A DNA stretch of 64,000 bases from the NCBI GenBank assembly GCA_963691705.1, contig OY829537.1, forward strand, positions 57,512,304 to 57,576,303, read 5' to 3'. This DNA comes from Viola odorata. Lineage: Eukaryota > Streptophyta > Magnoliopsida > Malpighiales > Violaceae. The notes under the pieces were generated by a model. It had not been told where the DNA came from, did not search any database, and saw nothing but the letters and a program-made list of their open reading frames with translations. A program made the position numbers and the translations under genes. Positions 1 through 10,975 of this stretch are shown here, in pieces (position 1 is the stretch's first letter; each line of letters opens with the position of its first letter).

Positions 1-114
1 CGCACATGTCGTCTGATAATGTTGTGTCTCGTCACTTCCGCACATGTTGTCTGTTAAGCGTTGTGAAGGGTCACGTCCCCACCTTGTGTTTTTAATGTTG
101 TGTCTCGTCACGTC
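1..114 (+). repeat. Representative 114-bp trimer (gamma, alpha, beta monomers)
   Basis: Positions 1-38 are a gamma monomer (core GTCTGATAATGTTGTGTC). Positions 39-77 are an alpha monomer (core TTAAGCGTTGTGAAGGGTCAC). Positions 78-114 are a beta monomer (core TTTTTAATGTTGTGTC). The lengths are 38, 39 and 37 bp and sum to 114. This gamma-alpha-beta order recurs throughout the window as the lowest-order composite unit. It is often interrupted by an extra gamma, or by a 37-bp gamma beginning GCACAGTCG in place of the 38-bp form beginning GCACATGTCG. The shared tails (TTGTG...GTCAC) show that all three classes descend from one ancestral monomer. The Greek labels are mine. Confidence 0.9.
63..74 (+). 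repeat. Short inverted repeat in alpha monomers (first example)
   Basis: GTGAAGGGTCAC has 4-bp arms GTGA and TCAC around AGGG. It occurs in nearly every alpha monomer, so it recurs hundreds of times. Some copies change the loop (GTGACGGGTCAC near 8,213, 20,032 and 28,575) or weaken an arm (GTGAAGGGTCAT). The arms are too short for a convincing stable cruciform or terminator, so this is described as sequence structure only. Confidence 0.55.
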
Positions 115-301
115 CGCACAGTCGTTTGATAATGTTGTGTCTGGTCACTTCTGCACAGTCTTCTGATAATGTTGTGTCTGGTCACGTCCGCACATGTCAT
201 CTCTTAAGCGTTGTGAAGGGTCACGCCCCCACCTCGTGTTATTAATGTTGTGTCTGGTCACGTCCGCACAGTCGTGTGATAAAGTTGTGTCTGGTCACGT
301 C

Positions 302-339
302 CGCACATGTTGTCTGTTAATGTTGTGTTTGGTCAGGTA
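302..339 (+). repeat. Hybrid alpha/beta monomer
   Basis: This 38-bp unit starts as an alpha monomer (GCACATGTTGTCTGTTAA) and continues as the beta tail (TGTTGTGTTTGGTCAGGTA). It therefore looks like a recombination product that removed the second half of an alpha and the first half of the next beta, using the shared TTAA core. The same hybrid recurs near 3,473, 5,357, 13,855 and 17,184. It marks copies of the same parent module at offsets of about 3,171, 1,884, 13,552 and 11,817 bp. Confidence 0.8.
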
Positions 340-1133
340 CGCACATGTCGTCTGATAATGTTGTGTCTGGTCACTTCCGCACATGTTGTCTGTTAAGCGT
401 TGTGAAGGGTCACGTCCCCACCTTGTGTTTTTAATGTTGTGTCTCGTCACGTCCGCACAGTCGTTTGATAATGTTGTGTCTGGTCACTTCTGCACAGTCT
501 TCTGATAATGTTGTGTCTGGTCACGTCCGCACATGTCATCTCTTAAGCGTTGTGAAGGGTCACGCCCCCACCTCGTGTTATTAATGTTGTGTCTGGTCAC
601 GTCCGCACAGTCGTGTGATAAAGTTGTGTCTGGTCACGTCCGTACAGTCGTCTGATAATGTTGTGTCTGGTCACTTCCGCACATGTTGTCTGTTAAGCGT
701 TGTGAAGGGTCACGTCCCCACCTTGTGTTTTTAATGTTGTGTCTCGTCACGTCCGCACAGTCGTTTGATAATGTTGTGTCTGGTCACTTCTGCACAGTCG
801 TCTGATAATGTTGTGTCTGGTCACGTCCGCACATGTCATCTCTTAAGCGTTGTGAAGGGTCACGCCCCCACCTCGTGTTATTAATGTTGTGTCTGGTCAC
901 GTCCCCACAGTCGTGTGATAATGTTGTGTCTGGTCACGTCCGCACATGTTGTCTGTTAAGCGTTGTGAAGGGTCACGTCCCCACATCGTGTTTTTAAGGG
1001 TGTGTTTGGTCACGTCCGCACAGTCATCTGATAATGTTGTGTCTGGTCACGTCCGCACATGTTGTCTGTTAAGCGTTGTGAAGGGTCACGTCCTCACATC
1101 GTGTTTTTAATGGTGTGTTTGGTCACGTCCGCA

Positions 1134-1143
1134 CAGACGTCTG
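1134..1143. repeat. CAGACGTCTG palindrome landmark (first of about 40)
   Basis: CAGACGTCTG is a perfect 10-bp palindrome in a divergent gamma monomer. It is followed by ATAATGTTATTTCTGG and then by an alpha monomer carrying GCCCGCGCATGTC. I counted about 44 copies of this landmark by eye. Some copies have lost the palindrome, for example CAGATGTCTG near 9,966, 21,746, 30,102 and 37,890, and CAAACGTCTG near 32,030. Adjacent landmarks are often about 0.64 kb apart (for example 62,775 and 63,417), which makes it a convenient ruler for the higher-order structure. Confidence 0.8.
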
Positions 1144-2607
1144 ATAATGTTATTTCTGGTCACGCCCGCGCATGTCATCTCTTAAGCGTTGTGAAGGGTC
1201 ACGTCCCCATATCATGTTTTTAATGTTGTGTCTGGTCACGTCTGCACAGTCGTCATATAATGTTGTGTCAGGTCACGTCCGCACATGTTGTCTGTTAAGC
1301 GTTGTGAAAGGTCACGTCCCCACATCGTGTTGTTAATGTTGTGTCTGGTCACGTCCACACATGTCGTCTGATAATGTTGTGTCTGGTCACGTCCGCATAT
1401 ATCGTTTGTTAAGCGTTGTGAAGGGTCATGTCGCCACATCGTGTTGTTAATGTTGTGTCTGGTCACGTCCACACATGTCGTCTAATAATGTTGTGCCTGG
1501 TCACGTCCGCATATATCGTCTGTTAAGCGTTGTGAAGGGTCATGTCGCCACATCGTGTTTTTAATATTGTGTCTGGTCACGTCCGCACATGTCATCTCTT
1601 AAGCGTTGTGAAGGGTCACGCCCCCACCTCGTGTTATTAATGTTGTGTCTGGTCACGTCCGCACAGTCGTGTGATAAAGTTGTGTCTGGTCACGTCCGCA
1701 CATGTTGTCAGTTAAACGTTGTCAAGGGTCACGTCCCCACATCGTGTTTTTAATGGTGTGTTTGGTCACGTCCGCACAGTCGTCTGATAATGTTGTGTCT
1801 GGTCACGTCCGCACATGTTGTCTGTTAAGCGTTGTGAAGGGTCACGTCCTCACATCGTGTTTTTAATGGTGTGTTTGGTCACGTCCGCACAGACGTCTGA
1901 TAATGTTATTTCTGGTCACGCCCGCGCATGTCATCTCTTAAGCGTTGTGAAGGGTCACGTCCCCATATCAGGTTTTTAATGTTGTGTCTGGTCACGTCTG
2001 CACAGTCGTCATATAATGTTGTGTCAGGTCACGTCCGCACATGTTGTCTGTTAAGCGTTGTGAAAGGTCACGTCCCCACATCGTGTTGTTAATGTTGTGT
2101 CTGGTCACGTCCACACATGTCGTCTGATAATGTTGTGTCTGGTCACATCCGTACATGTCATCTCTTAAGCATTGTGAAGGGTCACGTCCGCACAGTCGTC
2201 TGATAATATTGTATCTGGTCAGTTCCGCACATGTTGTCTGTTAAGCGTTGTGAAGGGTCACGTCCCCACATCGTGTTTTTAATGGTGTGTTTGGTCACGT
2301 CCGCACAGTCGTCTTATAATGTTGTGTCTGGTCATGTCTGCACATGTTGTCTGTCAAGCATTGTGAAGGGTCACGTCCCGACATCGTGTATTTAATGTTG
2401 TGTTTGGTCAGCTACGCACATGTCGTCTGATAATGTTGTGTCTAGTCACGTCTGCACATGTTGTCAGTTAAGCGTTGTGAAGGGTCACGTCCCCACATCA
2501 TGTTGTTAATGTTGTGTCAGGTCACGTCCACATATGTCGTCTGATAATGTTGTGTCTGGTCATGTCCGCACATGTCATATCTTAAGCGTTGTGAAAGGTC
2601 ACGGCCC

Positions 2608-5600
2608 CACATCGTGTTGTTAATGTTGTGTCTGGTCACGTCCACACATGTCGTCTAATAATGTTGTGCCTGGTCACGTCCGCATATATCGTCTGTTAAG
2701 CGTTATGAAGGGTCAGGTCCCCACATCGTGTTTTTAATATTGTGTCTGGTCACGTCCGCACATGTCATCTCTTACGCGTTGTGAAGGGTCACGCGCCCAC
2801 CTCGTGTTATTAATGTTGTGTCTGGTCACGTCCGCACAATCGTGTGATAAAGTTGTGTCTGGTCACGTCCGCACAAGTCATCTCTTAAGCTTTGTGAAGG
2901 GTCACGTCCGTACAGTCGTCTGATAATGTTGTGTCTGGTCACTTCCGCACATGTTGTCTGTTAAGCGTTGTGAAGGGTCATGTCCCCACATTGTGTTTTT
3001 AATGTTGTGTCTCATCACGTCCGCACAGTCGTCTGATAATGTTGTGTCTGGTCACTTCCGCACAGTCGTCTGATAATTTTGTGTCTGATCACTTCCGCAC
3101 ATGTTGTCTGTTAAGCGTTGTGAAGGGTCACGTCCAGACATCGTGTATTTAATGTTGTGTTTGGTCAGGTACGCACATGTCGTCTGATAATGTTGTGTCT
3201 CGTCACTTCCGCACATGTTGTCTGTTAAGCGTTGTGAAGGGTCACGTCCCCACCTTGTGTTTTTAATGTTGTGTCTCGTCACGTCCGCACAGTCGTTTGA
3301 TAATGTTGTGTCTGGTCACTTCTGCACAGTCTTCTGATAATGTTGTGTCTGGTCACGTCCGCACATGTCATCTCTTAAGCGTTGTGAAGGGTCACGCCCC
3401 CACCTCGTGTTATTAATGTTGTGTCTGGTCACGTCCGCACAGTCGTGTGATAAAGTTGTGTCTGGTCACGTCCGCACATGTTGTCTGTTAATGTTGTGTT
3501 TGGTCAGGTACGCACATGTCGTCTGATAATGTTGTGTCTGGTCACTTCCGCACATGTTGTCTGTTAAGCGTTGTGAAGGGTCACGTCCCCACCTTGTGTT
3601 TTTAATGTTGTGTCTCGTCACGTCCGCACAGTCGTTTGATAATGTTGTGTCTGGTCACTTCTGCACAGTCTTCTGATAATGTTGTGTCTGGTCACGTCCG
3701 CACATGTCATCTCTTAAGCGTTGTGAAGGGTCACGCCCCCACCTCGTGTTATTAATGTTGTGTCTGGTCACGTCCGCACAGTCGTGTGATAAAGTTGTGT
3801 CTGGTCACGTCCGTACAGTCGTCTGATAATGTTGTGTCTGGTCACTTCCGCACATGTTGTCTGTTAAGCGTTGTGAAGGGTCACGTCCCCACCTTGTGTT
3901 TTTAATGTTGTGTCTCGTCACGTCCGCACAGTCGTTTGATAATGTTGTGTCTGGTCACTTCTGCACAGTCGTCTGATAATGTTGTGTCTGGTCACGTCCG
4001 CACATGTCATCTCTTAAGCGTTGTGAAGGGTCACGCCCCCACCTCGTGTTATTAATGTTGTGTCTGGTCACGTCCCCACAGTCGTGTGATAATGTTGTGT
4101 CTGGTCACGTCCGCACATGTTGTCTGTTAAGCGTTGTGAAGGGTCACGTCCCCACATCGTGTTTTTAAGGGTGTGTTTGGTCACGTCCGCACAGTCATCT
4201 GATAATGTTGTGTCTGGTCACGTCCGCACATGTTGTCTGTTAAGCGTTGTGAAGGGTCACGTCCTCACATCGTGTTTTTAATGGTGTGTTTGGTCACGTC
4301 CGCACAGACGTCTGATAATGTTATTTCTGGTCACGCCCGCGCATGTCATCTCTTAAGCGTTGTGAAGGGTCACGTCCCCATATCATGTTTTTAATGTTGT
4401 GTCTGGTCACGTCTGCACAGTCGTCATATAATGTTGTGTCAGGTCACGTCCGCACATGTTGTCTGTTAAGCGTTGTGAAGGGTCATGTCGCCACATCGTG
4501 TTGTTAATGTTGTGTCTGGTCACGTCCACACATGTCGTCTAATAATGTTGTGCCTGGTCACGTCCGCATATATCGTCTGTTAAGCGTTATGAAGGGTCAG
4601 GTCCCCACATCGTGTTTTTAATATTGTGTCTGGTCACGTCCGCACATGTCATCTCTTACGCGTTGTGAAGGGTCACGCGCCCACCTCGTGTTATTAATGT
4701 TGTGTCTGGTCACGTCCGCACAATCGTGTGATAAAGTTATGTCTGGTCACGTCCGCACAAGTCATCTCTTAAGCTTTGTGAAGGGTCACGTCCGTACAGT
4801 CGTCTGATAATGTTGTGTCTGGTCACTTCCGAACATGTTGTCTGTTAAGCGTTGTGAAGGGTCATGTCCCCACCTTGTGTTTTTAATGTTGTGTCTCGTC
4901 ACGTCCGCACAGTCGTCTGATAATGTTGTGTCTGGTCACTTCCGCACAGTCGTCTGATAATTTTGTGTCTGATCACTTCCGCACATGTTGTCTGTTAAGC
5001 GTTGTGAAGGGTCACGTCCAGACATCGTGTATTTAATGTTGTGTTTGGTCAGGTACGCACATGTCGTCTGATAATGTTGTGTCTCGTCACTTCCGCACAT
5101 GTTGTCTGTTAAGCGTTGTGAAGGGTCACGTCCCCACCTTGTGTTTTTAATGTTGTGTCTCGTCACGTCCGCACAGTCGTTTGATAATGTTGTGTCTGGT
5201 CACTTCTGCACAGTCTTCTGATAATGTTGTGTCTGGTCACGTCCGCACATGTCATCTCTTAAGCGTTGTGAAGGGTCACGCCCTCACCTCGTGTTATTAA
5301 TGTTGTGTCTGGTCACGTCCGCACAGTCGTGTGATAAAGTTGTGTCTGGTCACGTCCGCACATGTTGTCTGTTAATGTTGTGTTTGGTCAGGTACGCACA
5401 TGTCGTCTGATAATGTTGTGTCTGGTCACTTCCGCACATGTTGTCTGTTAAGCGTTGTGAAGGGTCACGTCCCCACCTTGTGTTTTTAATGTTGTGTCTC
5501 GTCACGTCCGCACAGTCGTTTGATAATGTTGTGTCTGGTCACTTCTGCACAGTCTTCTGATAATGTTGTGTCTGGTCACGTCCGCACATGTCATCTCTTA

Positions 5601-6369
5601 AGCGTTGTGAAGGGTCACGCCCCCACCTCGTGTTATTAATGTTGTGTCTGGTCACGTCCGCACAGTCGTGTGATAAAGTTGTGTCTGGTCACGTCCGTAC
5701 AGTCGTCTGATAATGTTGTGTCTGGTCACTTCCGCACATGTTGTCTGTTAAGCGTTGTGAAGGGTCACGTCCCCACCTTGTGTTTTTAATGTTGTGTCTC
5801 GTCACGTCCGCACAGTCGTTTGATAATGTTGTGTCTGGTCACTTCTGCACAGTCGTCTGATAATGTTGTGTCTGGTCACGTCCGCACATGTCATCTCTTA
5901 AGCGTTGTGAAGGGTCACGCCCCCACCTCGTGTTATTAATGTTGTGTCTGGTCACGTCCCCACAGTCGTGTGATAAAGTTGTGTCTGGTCACGTCCGCAC
6001 ATGTTGTCTGTTAAGCGTTGTGAAGGGTCACGTCCCCACATCGTGTTTTTAAGGGTGTGTTTGGTCACGTCCGCACAGTCATCTGATAATGTTGTGTCTG
6101 GTCACGTCCGCACATGTTGTCTGTTAAGCGTTGTGAAGGGTCACGTCCTCACATCGTGTTTTTAATGGTGTGTTTGGTCACGTCCGCACAGACGTCTGAT
6201 AATGTTATTTCCGGTCACGCCCGCGCATGTCATCTCTTAAGCGTTGTGAAGGGTCACGTCCCCATATCATGTTTTTAATGTTGTGTCTGGTCACGTCTGC
6301 ACAGTCGTCATATAATGTTGTGTCAGGTCACGTCCGCACATGTTGTCTGTTAAGCGTTGTGAAAGGTCA
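2608..6369 (+). repeat. 1,884-bp tandem duplication (two units)
   Basis: Units of about 2,608-4,491 and 4,492-6,369 are collinear at an offset of 1,884 bp, or about 50 monomers. Landmarks checked at this offset include the hybrid monomer (3,473 and 5,357), CGTCATATAATG (4,418 and 6,302) and the CGCACATGTCGTC monomer start (3,172 and 5,056). The offset fails upstream of about 2,608, where one unit has GGTCACGGCCCC and the other GGTCATGTCGCC. The related block beginning at 16,423 contains only one such unit. This region is thus either a gain in copy 1 or a loss in copy 2. Confidence 0.82.
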
Positions 6370-9300
6370 CGTCCCCACATCGTGTTGTTAATGTTGTGTC
6401 TGGTCACGTCCACACATGTCGTCTGATAATGTTGTGTCTGGTCACGTCCGCATATATCGTCTGTTAAGCGTTGTGAAGGGTCATGTCGCCACATCGTGTT
6501 TTTAATATTGTGTCTGGTCACGTCCGCACATGTCATCTCTTAAGCGTTGTGAAGGGTCACGCCCCCACCTCGTGTTATTAATGTTGTGTCTGGTCACGTC
6601 CGCACAGTCGTGTGATAAAGTTGTGTCTGGTCACGTCCGCACATGTTGTCAGTTAAACGTTGTCAAGGGTCACGTCCCCACATCGTGTTTTTAATGGTGT
6701 GTTTGGTCACGTCCGTACAGTCGTCTGATAATGTTGTGTCTGGTCACGTCCGCACATGTTGTCTGTTAAGCGTTGTGAAGGGTCACGTCCTCACATCGTG
6801 TTTTTAATGGTGTGTTTGGTCACGTCCGCACAGACGTCTGATAATGTTATTTCTGGTCACGCCCGCGCATGTCATCTCTTAAGCGTTGTGAAGGGTCACG
6901 TCCCCATATCATGTTTTTAATGTTGTGTCTGGTCACGTCTGCACAGTCGTCATATAATGTTGTGTCAGGTCACGTCCGCACATGTTGTCTGTTAAGCGTT
7001 GTGAAAGGTCACGTCCCCACATCGTGTTGTTAATGTTGTGTCTGGTCACGTCCACACATGTCGTCTGATAATGTTGTGTCTGGTCACATCCGTACATGTC
7101 ATCTCTTAAGCATTGTGAAGGGTCACGTCCGCACAGTCGTCTGATAATATTGTATCTGGTCAGTTCCGCACATGTTGTCTGTTAAGCGTTGTGAAGGGTC
7201 ACGTCCCCACATCGTGTTTTTAATGGTGTGTTTGGTCACGTCCGCACAGTCGTCTTATAATGTTGTGTCTGGTCATGTCTGCACATGTTGTCTGTCAAGC
7301 ATTGTGAAGGGTCACGTCCCGACATCGTGTATTTAATGTTGTGTTTGGTCAGGTACGCACATGTCATCTCTTACGCGTTGTGAAGGGTCACGCGCCCACC
7401 TCGTGTTATTAATGTTGTGTCTGGTCACGTCCGCACAATCGTGTGATAAAGTTGTGTCTGGTCACGTCCGCACAAGTCATCTCTTAAGCTTTGTGAAGGG
7501 TCACGTCCGTACAGTCGTCTGATAATGTTGTGTCTGGTCACGTCTGCACATGTTGTCAGTTAAGCGTTGTGAAGGGTCACGTCCCCATATCATGTTGTTA
7601 ATGTTGTGTCAGGTCACGTCCACATATGTCGTCTGATAATGTTGTGTCTGGTCATGTCCGCACATGTCATATCTTAAGCGTTGTGAAAGGTCACGGCCCC
7701 ACATCGTGTTGTTAATGTTGTGTCTGGTCACGTCCACACATGTCGTCTAATAATGTTGTGCCTGGTCACGTCCGCATATATCGTCTGTTAAGCGTTATGA
7801 AGGGTCAGGTCCCCACATCGTGTTTTTAATATTGTCTCTGGTCACGTCCGCACATGTCATCTCTTACGCGTTGTGAAGGGTCACGCGCCCACCTCGTGTT
7901 ATTAATGTTGTGTCTGGTCACGTCCGCACAATCGTGTGATAAAGTTGTGTCTGGTCACGTCCGCACAAGTCATCTCTTAAGCTTTGTGAAGGGTCATGTC
8001 CGTACAGTCGTCTGATAATGTTGTGTCTGGTCACTTCCGCACATGTTGTCTGTTAAGCGTTGTGAAGGGTCATGTCCCCACCTTGTGTTTTTAATGTTGT
8101 GTCTCGTCACGTCCGCACAGTCGTTTCATAATGTTGTGTCTGGTCACTTCTGCACAGTCTTCTGATAATGTTGTGTCTGGTCACGTCCGCACATGTCATC
8201 TCTAAAGCGTTGTGACGGGTCACGCCCCCACCTCGTGTTATTAATGTTGTGTCTAGTCACGTCCGCACAGTCGTGTGATAAAGTTGTGTCTGGTCACGTC
8301 CGCACATGTTGTCTGTTAAGCGTTGTGAAGGGTCACGTCCCCACCTTGTGTTTTTAATGTTGTGTCTCGTCACGTCCGCACAGTCGTTTGATAATGTTGT
8401 GTCTGGTCACTTCTGCACAGTCGTCTGATAATGTTGTGTCTGGTCACGTCCGCACATGTCATCTCTTAAGCGTTATAAAGGGTCACGCCCCCACCTCGTG
8501 TTATTAATGTTGTTTCTGGTCACGTCCGCACAGTCGTGAGATAAAGTTGTGTCTGGTCACGTCCGCACATGTTGTCTGTTAAGCGTTGTGAAGGGTCACG
8601 TCCCCACATCGTGTTTTTAATGGTGTGTTTGGTCACGTCCACACATGTCGTCTAATAATGTTGTGTCTGGTCACGTCCGCATATATCGTCTGTTAAGCGT
8701 TATGAAGGGTCAGGTCCCCACATCGTGTTTTTAATATTGTGTCTGGTCACGTCCGCACATGTCATCTCTTAAGCGTTGTGAAGGGTCACGCCCCCACCTC
8801 GTGTTATTAATGTTGTGTCTGGTCACGTCCGCACAATCGTGTGATAAAGTTGTGTCTGGTCACGTCCGCACAAGTCATCTCTTAAGCTTTGTGAAGGGTC
8901 ACGTCCGTACAGTCGTCTGATAATGTTGTGTCTGGTCACTTCCGCACATGTTGTCTGTTAAGCGTTGTGAAGGGTCATGTCCCCACATTGTGTTTTTAAT
9001 GTTGTGTCTCGTCACGTCCGCACAGTCGTCTGATAATGTTGTGTCTGGTCACTTCCGCACAAGTCATCTCTTAAGCTTTGTGAAGGGTCACGTCCGCACA
9101 GTCGTCTGATAATGTTGTGTCTGGTCACTTCCGCACAGTCGTCTGATAATGTTGTGTCTCGTCACTTCCGCACATGTTGTCTGTTAAGCGTTGTGAAGGG
9201 TCACGTCCCGACATCGTGTATTTAATGTTGTGTTTGGTCAGGTACGCACATGTCGTCTGATAATGTTGTGTCTGGTCACTTCCGCACATGTTGTCTGTTA

Positions 9301-10975
9301 AGCGTTGTGAAGGGTCACGTCCCCACATTGAGTTTTTAATGTTGTGTCTCGTCACGTCCGCACAGTCGTTTGATAATGTTGTGTCTGGTCACTTCTGCAC
9401 AGTCGTCTGATAATGTTGTGTCTGGTCACTTCCGCACATGTTGTCTGTCGAGCGTTGTGAAGGGTCACGTCCCCACATCGTGTATTTAATGTTGTGTTTG
9501 GTCAGGTACGCACATGTCGTCTGATAATGTTGTGTCTGGTCACTTCCGCACATGTTGTTTGTTAAGCGTTGTGAAGGGTCACGTCCCCACATCATGTTGT
9601 TAATGTTGTGTCAGGTCACGTCCACATATGTCGTCTGATAATGTTGTGTCTGGTCACGTCCGCACATGTCATCTCTTAAGCGTTGTGAAGGGTCACGCCC
9701 CCACCTCGTGTTATTAATGTTGTGTCTGGTCACGTTCGCACAGTCAGTTGATAAAGTTGTGTCTGGTCACGTCCGCACATGTTGTCTGTTAAGCGTTGTG
9801 AAGGGTCACGTCCCCACATCGTGTTTTTAAGGGTGTGTTTGGTCACGTCCGCACAGTCGTCTGATAATGTTGTGTCTGGTCACGTCCGCACATGTTGTCT
9901 GTTAAGCGTTGTGAAGGGTCACGTCCTCACATCGTGTTTTTAATGGTGTGTTTGGTGACGTCCGCACAGATGTCTGATAATGTTATTTCTGGTCACGCCC
10001 GCGCATGTCATCTCTTAAGCGTTGTGAAGGGTCACGTCCCCATATCATGTTTTTAATGTTGTGTCTGGTCACGTCTGCACAGTCGTCATATAATGTTATG
10101 TCAAGTCACGTCCCCACATCGTGTTGTTAATGTTGTGTCTGGTCACGTCCACACATGTCGTCTGATAATGTTGTGTCTGGTAACATCCGTACATGTCATC
10201 TCTTAAGCATTGTGAAGGGTAACGTCCGCACAGTCGTCTGATAATATTGTATCTGGTCAGTTCCGCACATGTTGTCTGTTAAGCGTTGTGAAGGGTCACG
10301 TCCCCACATCGTGTTTTTAATGGTGTGTTTGGTCACGTCCGCACAGTCGTCTTATAATGTTGTGTCTGGTCATGTCTGCACATGTTGTCTGTCAAGCATT
10401 GTGAAGGGTCACGTCCCGACATCGTGTATTTAATGTTGTGTTTGGTCAGCTACGCACATGTCGTCTGATAATGTTGTGTCTGGTCACGTCCGCACATGTT
10501 GTCTGTTAAGCGTTGTGAAGGGTCACGTCCCCACATCATGTTGTTAATGTTGTGTCAGGTCACGTCCACATATGTCGTCTGATAATGTTGTGTCTGGTCA
10601 CGTCCGCACATGTCATATCTTAAGCGTTGTGAAAGGTCACGGCCCCACATCGTGTTGTTAATGTTGTGTCTGGTCACGTCCACACATGTCGTCTAATAAT
10701 GTTGTGTCTGGTCACGTCCGCATATATCGTCTGTTAAGCGTTATGAAGGGTCAGGTCCCCACATCGTGTTTTTAATATTGTGTCTGGTCACGTCCGCACA
10801 TGTCATCTCTTAAGCGTTGTGAAGGGTCACGCCCCCACCTCGTGTTATTAAAGTTGTGTCTCGTCACGTCCGCACAGTCGTTTGATAATGTTGTGTCTGG
10901 TCACTTCTGCACAGTCGTCTGATAATGTTGTGTCTGGTCACTTCCGCACATGTTGTCTGTTAAGCGTTGTGAAGG
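6370..10975 (+). repeat. Higher-order block, copy 1 right part
   Basis: This continues the copy 1 module and matches about 18.19-22.79 kb. The offset is 11,817 at 6.3 kb, 11,780 at 9.1-9.4 kb (one 37-bp gamma monomer extra here near 9.1 kb) and 11,819 after about 10.1 kb. At that last point a 39-bp alpha is missing here: TATGTCAAGTCACGTCC near 10,098 runs directly into the next beta. It carries the distinctive tags GTCGTGAGATAAAG near 8,533 and GTTCGCACAGTCAGTTG near 9,734. No gene. Confidence 0.78.
7363..7514 (+). repeat. Inserted four-monomer module (about 151 bp)
   Basis: Here GTTTGGTCAGGTACGCACATG is followed by TCATCTCTTACGCG instead of the TCGTCTGATAATG found at the equivalent place near 2.42 kb. 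The inserted stretch is four monomers (39+37+37+39 bp) resembling 2,759-2,910, with the unusual TTACGCG alpha. The flanking sequence then resumes with CACGTCTGCACATGTTGTCAG. The same insertion is present near 19,175 and 27,720, so it predates the large duplications that link those blocks. Confidence 0.65.

Larger units (their letters stand above)
1..2607 (+). repeat. Higher-order block, copy 1 left part
   Basis: This stretch matches 13,553-16,422. The offset is 13,552 up to about 0.95 kb and 13,815 from about 1.24 kb onward. The change of 263 bp is an extra seven-monomer unit in the right-hand copy. The first 1.3 kb also matches 3,172 onward at an offset of exactly 3,171, checked at position 1 and at the CATATAATG landmark at 1,247 and 4,418. 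Most of it is alternating alpha, beta and gamma monomers with two CAGACGTCTG landmarks near 1.13 and 1.89 kb. No gene. Confidence 0.8.

Noticed and set aside
1380..1420. CATATATCG as a TATA box and CGTCATATAATG as a -10 element
   Set aside because: Both are fixed parts of monomer variants repeated dozens of times and are not placed before any gene.
1236..1472. Minus-strand open frames of 60-81 residues throughout the window
   Set aside because: All share the same 38-residue period imposed by the 114-bp trimer and are cut off where monomer-length indels shift the frame. No evidence of selection on protein was seen.
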